Origin: Hyphomicrobiales bacterium
Lineage (GTDB): Bacteria; Pseudomonadota; Alphaproteobacteria; Rhizobiales; Rhizobiaceae
DNA: 64,000 bases
Direction of reading: 5' to 3'
NCBI GenBank assembly: GCA_900468535.1
Contig: UBTY01000021.1
Span: forward strand, 1-64,000
Positions 53,256 through 61,332 of the stretch are shown here, piece by piece. The notes below the pieces were generated by a model. The model made no database searches and was not told the origin of the DNA. It worked only from the letters and a program-made list of their open reading frames with translations. How positions within the stretch are numbered: position 1 is the first letter of the stretch; each line of letters opens with the position of its first letter. A program made the position numbers and the translations under genes.

Positions 53256-54329
53256 TTACCGCATGCGAATTCCCGCTTCATTGAAGTAACGGAATTTGTC
53301 TGATGGCGCCGATAGGGCGATTTCTTGCCCTTCCGCGATATCAGGACCGTCGCGCTGCTCAACAACCAGGCTTTGTCCGTCCGCAAGCGTGCAGTAGACG
53401 TAGCGCAGCCCGCCAAGATACTCCGTGAATTCGACCGTCGCCCGGATAGCACCGTTGCCGTCAGCGATATGAATGTGCTCCGGCCTGATCCCGAAAATCA
53501 GCTTGTCTCCGATGTCCGGTTGCTGGCCGTTGAAACCCTCGGCGACGAGATCCTGTCCGCCGACGGTCAACTGGCCGTCCCCGCGCCAGACGGCATTGAG
53601 CAGGTTCATTCGGGGCGACCCTATGAAACCCGCAACAAAGACATTGGCGGGGTTTTCGTAGACCTCTCGCGGCGTGCCGGTCTGCTCGATCCGACCATCT
53701 CTCAGCACGACGATCTTGTCTGCAAGCGTCATCGCTTCCGTCTGATCATGGGTGACATAGATCATCGTATTCGCAAGCTTGCGATGCAGCTTGGCGATCT
53801 CGATGCGCATCGACACACGCAATTCCGCGTCCAGATTGGACAGTGGTTCGTCGAAAAGGAAAACGTCCGGCTCGCGCACGATCGCACGGCCGATCGCCAC
53901 GCGTTGCCGCTGGCCGCCGGAAAGCTGTCCTGGGCGGCGGTCGAGCAGGTGGTCGATCTTGAGCACACCTGACGCATGTCCGACGCGGCGGGCGATTTCC
54001 GCCGCGTCTGTGTTTGCCATCTTCAAGCCGAAGCCTAGATTATCGCGGACGCTCATATGCGGATAGAGCGCATAGGACTGGAAGACCATGGCGATACCGC
54101 GCTCGGATGGATCGAGGTCCGTGACGTCACGGCCCTTGATCACGATCTCCCCCGACGTCACATCCTCGAGCCCCGCGATCATTCGCAGGAGAGTCGACTT
54201 GCCGCATCCGGAGGGACCGACGAAGACGACAAACTCGCCTTCGTCGATGGCAAGATCGATCCCGTGAACGACTTGCAGGCTGCCGTAGCTCTTGCGAACG
54301 TCACGCAATTCGACACTTGTCTGTTTCAT
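53256..54329 (-). CDS. ABC transporter ATP-binding protein (UgpC/MsmK-like)
   Basis: This ATPase powers a CUT1-type sugar importer. The 357-residue protein has Walker A GPSGCGKST at 38-46, the signature LSGGQRQRVAIGRA, Walker B FLFDEPLSNLDA and a C-terminal regulatory OB-fold region (GIRPEHIHIADGNG). UgpC/MsmK-type subunits can serve several importers. The ATG at 54329 has GGGG eight bases upstream and lies 19 bases after the GH127 gene. Besides its own operon it might also serve the ATPase-less transporter at 44204-47291; that is inference. Confidence 0.92.
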   Translation of the reverse strand: MKQTSVELRDVRKSYGSLQVVHGIDLAIDEGEFVVFVGPSGCGKSTLLRMIAGLEDVTSGEIVIKGRDVTDLDPSERGIAMVFQSYALYPHMSVRDNLGFGLKMANTDAAEIARRVGHASGVLKIDHLLDRRPGQLSGGQRQRVAIGRAIVREPDVFLFDEPLSNLDAELRVSMRIEIAKLHRKLANTMIYVTHDQTEAMTLADKIVVLRDGRIEQTGTPREVYENPANVFVAGFIGSPRMNLLNAVWRGDGQLTVGGQDLVAEGFNGQQPDIGDKLIFGIRPEHIHIADGNGAIRATVEFTEYLGGLRYVYCTLADGQSLVVEQRDGPDIAEGQEIALSAPSDKFRYFNEAGIRMR

Positions 54330-54348
54330 GTGTCGTGCCCCTGGCCGC

Positions 54349-56271
54349 CTACTTGTCCGCCTGAACCCAGACGAGCATCTCGCCCGGCTCGCGATTATCC
54401 CACAGATGGTAAGGCACGAACCGTGCCTTGGCGGACGCGCGCTTGGCGGGTTCGCTGCGATAAAGCGGCGTTCCCCAATCCGACACATCCTCGCGCATGA
54501 CCTGGACGTCGACGGCAACGGCCCCGTTCAGGTCTCCAAGGACGCTTGTCTGCGCGGCTGGCAGCTGTAGCGGCAGCACGATCGCGTTCAGATCCTTGCC
54601 GTTGTCGACTTCCTCGGCGCAATAAACGAGCGGCCCGCGCATCAGTGCCACGCGTCCGACGTCCTGCCTTACCTTGGGGTTTGCATATTGCGGGCGAAGC
54701 GCCAACGGTAGATCAAGCGCCAGGCGATCGCCGTCAGTCCACTCCCGCTCGAGGCGGACATATCCGTCGACAAGATGGGAAGCGATATCGACCTTTTCGC
54801 CGTTGATGGTGAGCGTTGCCCCGATAGCCCACTCCGGCACGCGGAGCGACAAGGCGAAATTGGAGCGCGCCTTGAGGCCGACCGTGAACTCAACCGACCC
54901 CTCCCACGGATAGTTGGTGTTCTGCGTCAGCTCAACCTCGCTGCCATTTGCAAGGCTGAAGCTTGCCTTGCTTTCACCGTACAAATGAACCGCGATTTCA
55001 TCGTCGGCTGCGGCATACATGTACGACCCGATTGACGTCACGAGGCGCGCGATGTTCGGCGGGCAGCAGGGGCAATGGTGCCAGATCCAGCGATGATGTT
55101 TGCCGCTGCTTTCAAGCGGGTTGTCGTAGAAGAACGTCTTCCCGTCGATGGACAGGCCCGGCAGCGCGCCATTATAGAGCGCCTGCTCCATGATGTCGCC
55201 ATAGCGGCGGTCGGGGCCTCGACCCAGCATGCGGCTGGCCCAGAATACAAGACCAACCGATGCGCAGGTCTCGGCATAGGCCGTGTCGTTCGGAAGGTCG
55301 AAGTAATCGGTGAAGCCCTCGTTGCTCGCAGCAGGGCCGATACCGCCGGTGACGTACATTTGCTTTGTCGTCAGATCGTCCCAAAGCGCCTCGAGCGCCT
55401 CGGTCAGGGTATCGTCATTATACTCCGTGGCGATGTCAGCCATACCGGAATAGAGATACATCGCGCGGACGGCGTGGCCCACCACTTTGCGCTGATCGCG
55501 TACCGGCAGATGCGCCTGACCGTATTCGTAGGTCTTCTGAATGAAGCTTGCCGGATCGCGCCCGTCCCGGATTGCTTCGTCGGTGAAGAAGTGCGGCTCA
55601 CGACCGCGCTCGTCGACAAAGAATTTTGCGAGGTCCAGATACTTCTTCTCACCCGTCACGCGGGCAAGCTTGACCAGTGCAAGCTCGACTTCCTCGTGAC
55701 CGCAATAGCCGGGCAGCTGGCCTTCACCGTGCCCAAACACCTTGATCATGTAGTCGGCAAAGCGGATCATCACGTCGAGAAGCTTGCGCTTTCCCGTCGC
55801 CTGATAATAGGCAACGGCAGCCTCCATCAGATGGCCAGCGCAATAGAGTTCGTGATGATCACGCAGATTGGTCCAGCGCCGCTCCGGCTGAACACGCTGG
55901 AACCACGCATTCACGTAACCATCCTCGTCCTGCAGCTTTTCATAGAGGTCGATGATGGCGTCCGCACGGGCTTCGAGCTTGGGATTGGGCTGCCTGTAGA
56001 GCGAATAGGCGATTGTTTCGATGGATTTGCCGAGATCGGAGTCCCAGAACATCTGGGTCGTGCCGCCCCACGGCTGAATGGGAATGACGACGCCAGGGCT
56101 CGGCTGGCTGATATCTATCGCGCGCAGCATGCCTGCCTCGACGCACCTGTCGAGCAAAGTTTCGGCCGTGGAATTGCATACCGCATCCTGCCACTTGCCC
56201 CAGAAGCCGGACAGTGAAACGTCGGGAACGCCGACGGGGCGAAACTGGCGGTTTGTCTTTGTTTTTGTCAT
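54349..56271 (-). CDS. GH127-family glycoside hydrolase (beta-L-arabinofuranosidase-like, DUF1680)
   Basis: This 640-residue enzyme belongs to the GH127 family. The active-site cysteine cluster appears as HHCPCCPPNIARL, which in characterised members binds zinc and supplies the nucleophile, and the (alpha/alpha)6 barrel is seen in repeated aromatic-rich helices such as LYCAGHLMEAAVAYYQATGK. C-terminal beta domains follow (about residues 420-640). No signal peptide is visible, so it would act on imported short oligosaccharides in the cytosol. It lies in the ABC operon between permease and ATPase genes. Arabinofuranosides are the likely substrates by family. Confidence 0.9.
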   Translation of the reverse strand: MTKTKTNRQFRPVGVPDVSLSGFWGKWQDAVCNSTAETLLDRCVEAGMLRAIDISQPSPGVVIPIQPWGGTTQMFWDSDLGKSIETIAYSLYRQPNPKLEARADAIIDLYEKLQDEDGYVNAWFQRVQPERRWTNLRDHHELYCAGHLMEAAVAYYQATGKRKLLDVMIRFADYMIKVFGHGEGQLPGYCGHEEVELALVKLARVTGEKKYLDLAKFFVDERGREPHFFTDEAIRDGRDPASFIQKTYEYGQAHLPVRDQRKVVGHAVRAMYLYSGMADIATEYNDDTLTEALEALWDDLTTKQMYVTGGIGPAASNEGFTDYFDLPNDTAYAETCASVGLVFWASRMLGRGPDRRYGDIMEQALYNGALPGLSIDGKTFFYDNPLESSGKHHRWIWHHCPCCPPNIARLVTSIGSYMYAAADDEIAVHLYGESKASFSLANGSEVELTQNTNYPWEGSVEFTVGLKARSNFALSLRVPEWAIGATLTINGEKVDIASHLVDGYVRLEREWTDGDRLALDLPLALRPQYANPKVRQDVGRVALMRGPLVYCAEEVDNGKDLNAIVLPLQLPAAQTSVLGDLNGAVAVDVQVMREDVSDWGTPLYRSEPAKRASAKARFVPYHLWDNREPGEMLVWVQADK

Positions 56272-56296
56272 CGGATCATCTTCACTTTCGGTTGGA

Positions 56297-57160
56297 TCAT
56301 TTCACCGCGCCGGCCATCAGCCCGCGCATGTAGTAGCGTTGCAGAAGCAGAAATACGAAGAGGCAAGGGACGACCATAACAGCCACGCCGGCCTGGACCG
56401 CGCCCCAATTGATGGCGCCGAGGCGTCCGGCACGCACGGCCGTCATCAGGACCGGCAGCGTGTAGTTGTCGTTCGACGACAGGAGGACGAGGGCTGCGAA
56501 GAATTCGTTCCAGGCGTTCAGGAATGCAAAGATCGCGACCGTTGCCACCCCGGGCATAACCAGCGGCAAAAGGACCCGGACAAGAAGCTTCAGGTCCCGC
56601 GCCCCATCGATCCGCGCCGCCTCCTCGATCTCCTTCGGCACGGCATCAAAGGCGTTTCGCATCATGAAGACGGAGAACGGCAGTTGAAGCGTCACGTAGA
56701 CGAGCGTCAGGCCGAACAACGAATTGTTGAGTCCGAGACGCGCCAGGATGATGAAGAGCGGCGTGAGGATGGATTGGAACGGGATCATCAGCGTCGCGAT
56801 GATCAGAACGAACATCACGTTCTTCAGGGGAAAGCGATATCGCGAGAAGCCGTATCCGGCGAGAAGGCTGACGACAACGGTCAGGAAAACCGTGCCGGTC
56901 GACACGACGAAGGAGTTCAGCATATGGCGCCAGATACCGGAGCCAAACGTGTCGAGCGCCCGGTAGGCATCAAAGCTTACCCCCGTGGTCGGCCAAGGCG
57001 GCAGCGGCGGCAATCCCGCCTCCGCGTTCGGTCGAAACGATGAGAGAAACGTGATGACGAACGGTGCGAGGAAGAAGAACGCAGCCCCCAAACCGATGCC
57101 GTGATAGCGCACGGCGGCCCATCGCTTGCGTCGAAGACGCATGTCGGCTTTCGTTGTCAT
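56297..57160 (-). CDS. ABC sugar transporter permease (MalG-like)
   Basis: This is an inner-membrane CUT1 permease of 287 residues with six hydrophobic segments. The EAA loop reads PKEIEEAARIDGARDLKLLV, and the protein ends RGLMAGAVK, the tail typical of the second permease. I chose the ATG at 57160 (MTTKADMRLRRK) because it overlaps the stop of the other permease as ATGA and directly precedes the first membrane helix, although the frame stays open upstream. Confidence 0.92.
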   Translation of the reverse strand: MTTKADMRLRRKRWAAVRYHGIGLGAAFFFLAPFVITFLSSFRPNAEAGLPPLPPWPTTGVSFDAYRALDTFGSGIWRHMLNSFVVSTGTVFLTVVVSLLAGYGFSRYRFPLKNVMFVLIIATLMIPFQSILTPLFIILARLGLNNSLFGLTLVYVTLQLPFSVFMMRNAFDAVPKEIEEAARIDGARDLKLLVRVLLPLVMPGVATVAIFAFLNAWNEFFAALVLLSSNDNYTLPVLMTAVRAGRLGAINWGAVQAGVAVMVVPCLFVFLLLQRYYMRGLMAGAVK

Positions 57161-58071
57161 GGCCGCTCGTCCCCCACTCGCAGCAGCCACAGCTGAACGA
57201 CGCTGATGGCGACAAGAATGGCGAGCAATGCAATCGAGAGTGCTGCGCCGTATCCGAGATTGAACGAGACGAACGACTGGTTGAATATATAGTAAACCAC
57301 TGAAATCATGCGATTTTGCGGACCGCCGCTGGTCATGATGTAGAACTGGTCGAATGCCAGGATGGAGCCGGTGACAGACAGGATGAGCGCCAACGCGATC
57401 GTTCTGCGCATGAGCGGTAGCGTGAGATGCCGGAAACGCTGCCAGCGGCCCGCTCCGTCGATGCGCGCCGCCTCCGTCAGTTCTGTTGGGATCGCCTGCA
57501 ATCCGGTCACCAGAATGATCATCGTGAAACCGGCGATCTTCCAAACCACCATGGCTATGACGGTCAGGAAGGCGGCATCGAACGTGGCCAGCAGGTTGAC
57601 CTTGCCGGATGTCAGCCCGAGGCGCTGGAGAAGAGGTCCGAACAGGCCACTATCGACATTGGCGAGCCACACCCAGAGCAGGGAGGCCGACGCAAGCCCA
57701 ACGACGACGGGAAGGAAGATGGCGGTGCGATAAAATGAGATGAAAGGACGATGCCGCTCGACGAAGAGAGCCAGCGGAAACGCGACGGCGAAGATCGCGA
57801 TCGTCACGAAGAACGTATATTTCGCCGTGAAAGTCAGAGCCTGCAGGAACCGGATGTCGGAGAACATGCGTGTGTAATTCTGCAGGCCGCTCCAGGTCGG
57901 CTGGCCGAGCAGCGGCCACTTGTGCAGGCTCATCCAGACCGTGAACAGGACCGGCAATACGAAGAAAACCAGAACGAGGGCCATCGCCGGCGCGATATAG
58001 AGCAATCCGCGATAGCCGCTTTTCCTTCGTACCCGGCGGCGATGGGGTCCTGCCGTCTGAGTTGACGTCAT
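57157..58071 (-). CDS. ABC sugar transporter permease (MalF-like)
   Basis: This is the first inner-membrane CUT1 permease of the operon, 304 residues. It has six hydrophobic segments, the first being GLLYIAPAMALVLVFFVLPV, and the EAA loop reads PTELTEAARIDGAGRWQRFR. The ATG at 58071 has GGAAGA seven bases upstream. It follows the binding-protein gene by 68 bases and overlaps the second permease by four bases. Confidence 0.92.
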   Translation of the reverse strand: MTSTQTAGPHRRRVRRKSGYRGLLYIAPAMALVLVFFVLPVLFTVWMSLHKWPLLGQPTWSGLQNYTRMFSDIRFLQALTFTAKYTFFVTIAIFAVAFPLALFVERHRPFISFYRTAIFLPVVVGLASASLLWVWLANVDSGLFGPLLQRLGLTSGKVNLLATFDAAFLTVIAMVVWKIAGFTMIILVTGLQAIPTELTEAARIDGAGRWQRFRHLTLPLMRRTIALALILSVTGSILAFDQFYIMTSGGPQNRMISVVYYIFNQSFVSFNLGYGAALSIALLAILVAISVVQLWLLRVGDERP

Positions 58072-58139
58072 CCTGAATTCTTCCGCTATGTGCTTTGAAA
58101 AACCGGGAGGGAGATCCCTCCCGGCGCATGAGGACAGGC

Positions 58140-59375
58140 TCAGTTTGCCGCATCGATGATCGACTGCATCTCCGCTTGCGCGTTGGAGAATGCACCGTCG
58201 ACATCGCTGCCGTAGATCGACGCGTTGATGAAGGTCGCCCACGGACCGTTCGACGAGTTGATCAGATCATTGAACTGAAGCGTGTAGGGCGTCTTGGCGA
58301 CTGCGATAGCCTCAATGCCGACCTTGAGGCGCGGATCGAGTCCGTCGAGCACTTCATTGGCGATATCACCGCGGGTCGGCAGGCTGCCGAACTTCGCCAT
58401 GATCTTCTGACCTTCGACGGAATAGGTGTATTCCAGGAACTTCTTGACGGCATCGAGCTTCGGCGTTCCCTTCGTCACCACGAAGTTGTCACCGCCTGCG
58501 AAGGATGAAGGCTTGCCATCGACGCCCGGGATCAGCGTAACACCGAAGTTGATCTCGGGGTGCTGCGTGACCAGGGTACCGATCGCAAACGCGCCCAGAC
58601 TTTGCTGGCCGATCTTGCCGTTGGTGAAGCTCAGGAAGTTCACGCCGTTGTCGCTTGCGGAGCCGGCGGGAACCGTGTCCTTGGCCACCAAGTTGCGATA
58701 GATATCGACAGCCTTTCGCATTTGCGGCGTGTCGAGCGTGGCTTTCTTTCCGTCGGCCGACAGAATGTCGGCGCCGGCGCCCCACACGAGCGGTGTGAAC
58801 GTGAAGATCATGCAGCCGCCGCAGCCGCCGCCGGAGAAGTAGAAGCCGTAGGTGTCGCCGCCGAGAGCACGGATCTTCTCAGCGTTCGCCGTGATCTCCT
58901 CCCAGGTCTTCGGCGCCTTCTCCGGATCGAGGCCCGCCTTCTTGTAGAGGTCCTTGTTCCAGGCAAAGATCGAGGTCTCTACCGAGAGCGGCATGCCGTA
59001 GATCTTGCCGTCGTAGGTTCCGAGCTTCACGTGCGAAGGCGACAGCGAATTGAAGTATGGCAGCGCCTTCGCCCAGTCCGACAGATCCTCAAGCTGACCT
59101 GCCGCTGCAAAAGCCGGCGTATAGATCAGATCGAGCGACAGGGCATCCGGCGCCTGACCGCCCGCAACCGCGGTTGCGTATTTCTGGACCAGTTCCGAGA
59201 ACGGCACTTCGGTCATTTCGACCTTGTCGCCGCCCTTGTCGTTGAAGGCCTTAACGACTTCCTTGAAGGAATCGCCGATCCCTGAACGTACCCACATCGA
59301 AATGGTCTCGGCAGACGCCGTCGAGGCCATGTAAAGAGACATCAGAGCTGCGATTGCAAACTGTCTTTTCAGCAT
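58140..59375 (-). CDS. ABC transporter sugar-binding protein
   Basis: This is a periplasmic family 1 solute-binding protein, 411 residues, with a Sec signal peptide (QFAIAALMSLYMASTASA, cleaved about residue 22). It shows DALSLDLIYTPAFAAAGQLE, YGMPLSVETSIFAWNKDLYK and FLSFTNGKIGQQSLGAFAIG, the pattern of oligosaccharide-binding members. A Cys-containing glycine-rich loop (GGGCGGCMIF) in the second lobe is unusual. The ATG at 59375 follows GGAGGAG closely; an ATG at 59390 has no such site. The ligand is likely an arabinofuranose-containing sugar because of the GH127 gene. Confidence 0.92.
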   Translation of the reverse strand: MLKRQFAIAALMSLYMASTASAETISMWVRSGIGDSFKEVVKAFNDKGGDKVEMTEVPFSELVQKYATAVAGGQAPDALSLDLIYTPAFAAAGQLEDLSDWAKALPYFNSLSPSHVKLGTYDGKIYGMPLSVETSIFAWNKDLYKKAGLDPEKAPKTWEEITANAEKIRALGGDTYGFYFSGGGCGGCMIFTFTPLVWGAGADILSADGKKATLDTPQMRKAVDIYRNLVAKDTVPAGSASDNGVNFLSFTNGKIGQQSLGAFAIGTLVTQHPEINFGVTLIPGVDGKPSSFAGGDNFVVTKGTPKLDAVKKFLEYTYSVEGQKIMAKFGSLPTRGDIANEVLDGLDPRLKVGIEAIAVAKTPYTLQFNDLINSSNGPWATFINASIYGSDVDGAFSNAQAEMQSIIDAAN

Positions 59376-59422
59376 TTCCACTCCTCCCATTGGCGGATCG
59401 CTCCCGACGATCCGATTTCAGA

Positions 59423-60415
59423 TCACTCTATGTCTTGCACGCCTCCGCACGATTTCCGGACGACGAGCTTGCAGGGCAGTTTCCTCACTCCACCCTCGAC
59501 CGTCTTTCCCTCCGAAAGCGCAAGCACCATGAGACCGGCCTGACGGCCAAGCTCCCTCAAGTTCATGTCGATCGTCGTCAGCGGCGGCCGCGTTTGGGCC
59601 GCGACGATCTCCCAGTTGTCAAAACCGATGACCGAAACCTGTTCGGGCACAGCCACATTGCGTTCGCGCAGCGCATCGACCACGCCGCGGGCGATCTGGT
59701 CGTTGCCGCAAACGATTCCGTCCGGCTGTTCCCGACCACTTTGCCAAATGTTTGCGATAGCCCGGTGACCCCAAAGCTCGGACCACTCGCCATGCATGAC
59801 CACAGCGTCGGGCCCGGCCGCCTCGCGAAACGCATCGGCACGCTCGCATGCAGACTGAAAGCTGTCCGGACCTGTGATGTGAACCAGACGCGATCGACCG
59901 AGACCACGCAGCCATTCGGTCGCGAGTTGAGCGCCCTGGCTGTCATCCGAGGTCAGTGTCACGCTTCCAGTCGCGCCCTGCGTGAAGGCGTAGACGACCG
60001 GCACCGGCAACCCCTCCAGATCGACAGGAAGCGAGCGATCAATCCGCTTGCCTGTCGCGATAATCCCGTCGACCTGCTTGTCGAGCATTGCATCGACGTG
60101 CACCTTCGCGAGCGTCGGATCATCCTCGATCGCGCAGAGGAAAACCGACACGCCGTGATCGACAAGAGCCTCGGAAATGCCAGCCATGACAGGCAGCGTG
60201 AAGCGCCCGTAGGTATCGTTCGTCAGAAGCCCAACGGTAAAGCTGCGGCTCGACAAAAGCCCGCGTGCCAACGCGTTGGGACGAAATCCTGTTTCTCTCG
60301 CAAGGCGCTGAATACGCTCACGCGTCTCGGCTGCCATCCGGCCGTTGCCATTCAGCGCTTTTGATACCGTCGAGACACTCACACCGGCAGCTTTTGCCAG
60401 ATCGTGAATGGTCAC
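59423..60415 (-). CDS. LacI-family transcriptional regulator of the GH127 operon
   Basis: This is a 330-residue repressor with an N-terminal helix-turn-helix (TIHDLAKAAGVSVSTVSKAL, then NGNGRMAAETRERIQRLA), the hinge with NALARGL, and a sugar-binding effector domain (VGLLTNDTYG, DGIIATGKRIDR, GNDQIARGVVDALRERNV, VIGFDNWEI). It starts with GTG at 60415 and has only a weak Shine-Dalgarno. It is the first gene of the minus-strand operon, 47 bases before the binding-protein gene. Two matched palindromic operators lie upstream, so it most likely represses its own operon until the sugar arrives. Confidence 0.92.
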   Translation of the reverse strand: MTIHDLAKAAGVSVSTVSKALNGNGRMAAETRERIQRLARETGFRPNALARGLLSSRSFTVGLLTNDTYGRFTLPVMAGISEALVDHGVSVFLCAIEDDPTLAKVHVDAMLDKQVDGIIATGKRIDRSLPVDLEGLPVPVVYAFTQGATGSVTLTSDDSQGAQLATEWLRGLGRSRLVHITGPDSFQSACERADAFREAAGPDAVVMHGEWSELWGHRAIANIWQSGREQPDGIVCGNDQIARGVVDALRERNVAVPEQVSVIGFDNWEIVAAQTRPPLTTIDMNLRELGRQAGLMVLALSEGKTVEGGVRKLPCKLVVRKSCGGVQDIE

Positions 60416-60468
60416 ACGCGCACTTTTGCTTTGAACCGCAGCCAGAAATGCCTCCTCCCAGAAACACG

Positions 60469-60488
60469 ATGAGAAAACCTTTTCTCAT
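60469..60488. promoter_or_regulatory. operator 1 for the LacI-type regulator
   Basis: Perfect 9-base arms, ATGAGAAAA and TTTTCTCAT, flank a central CC. It lies 54 bases upstream of the LacI-type start and 33 bases (centre to centre, about three helical turns) from a second copy of the same GAGAAAA half-site. The pair and the position support a true operator. Confidence 0.75.
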
Positions 60489-60503
60489 TCAATCCGTCAA
60501 TAA

Positions 60504-60519
60504 GAGAAAACGTTTTCTC
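60504..60519. promoter_or_regulatory. operator 2 for the LacI-type regulator
   Basis: This is a perfect 16-base palindrome, GAGAAAACGTTTTCTC, with the central CG typical of LacI-family sites. It shares its half-site with operator 1, and the two sit on the same face of the helix, so looping or cooperative binding is possible. It lies 89 bases upstream of the LacI-type start. Confidence 0.78.
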
Positions 60520-60612
60520 AGAAAATTTCTGCGAGGTTGGGTCGTGAAGGGCCCGGACGTCGATGAAAGAGCTAGTCGCCCAACCACGAAGTATTTCGAA
60601 GCGACTCCCGCC

Positions 60613-61332
60613 TCATCCGGCTGACCCCTGGTCTATCCGACGATCCTGCATCGAAGCCGCCCCATCAGCGACGGTGCCGATCGGGCAGACCCGTTCGCAC
60701 TTATTCAGCCCCTGGAGCAGATAACGCAGGCAGCAGATGCGGCGATGGTGATCGCAGCCGGCGTGTTCACGCAGAGACTTCCGCAATCCATAGGGTTGGC
60801 CCGCGAAGTACCGCCGAACGACGGCTAGACTTTGCTTCACAACACTTTCGACCGCGAGGGGCTCAAGCTGCATCAAGGTGCGCGCGACGATATATTCGGC
60901 ATTGCTTGCATGAACGCGCGCACTCGTCCGCGTGCGCATCGCGGTGAAGGACACAACGTGTTCGATATGGTCGAATAGCGCCGGCATGGCCTCGTCCCGG
61001 CTGGCTTCCGTCAGGCGAAATCCTGCCGCGTTGGACATCGGCGACACCACGACCCGCGAGTTCTCGTCGATTGAAAACCATCGATCAAAGAGAACGCCGT
61101 AGGCAAGGACCGGCCGGACCAGCCGAAGAAAATAACCCTGCGTCCAAAGAGAAGCGGCGGCTCGGCTGTCACCCGGTCCCCATTGGCGAACGTAGCGCGT
61201 AACGGCGGTCTGCAGCGTAGTATCTGTCAAAAACGCTGGGATTGGCGTCAGCTCTTCGCCTTCCCCTACAATAAGCCGGTGGCAATCCCAGAAAGGTGCC
61301 GGGAGTACCGGCAAGGCCGGTGCTTCGGTCAC
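60613..61332 (-). CDS. fhuF: FhuF-like siderophore-iron reductase
   Basis: FhuF-type proteins reduce ferric hydroxamate complexes in the cytosol to release iron. The 239-residue product has the FhuF central region (WTQGYFLRLVRPVLAYGV) and a C-terminal cysteine cluster ICCLRYLLQGLNKCERVCP, which would bind a 2Fe-2S cluster. The spacing is C-C-x10-C-x3-C, whereas I recall C-C-x10-C-x2-C for E. coli FhuF. It starts with a GTG at 61332 that overlaps the fhuB stop (GTGA). It is the last gene of the operon in this window. Confidence 0.85.
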   Translation of the reverse strand: MTEAPALPVLPAPFWDCHRLIVGEGEELTPIPAFLTDTTLQTAVTRYVRQWGPGDSRAAASLWTQGYFLRLVRPVLAYGVLFDRWFSIDENSRVVVSPMSNAAGFRLTEASRDEAMPALFDHIEHVVSFTAMRTRTSARVHASNAEYIVARTLMQLEPLAVESVVKQSLAVVRRYFAGQPYGLRKSLREHAGCDHHRRICCLRYLLQGLNKCERVCPIGTVADGAASMQDRRIDQGSAG

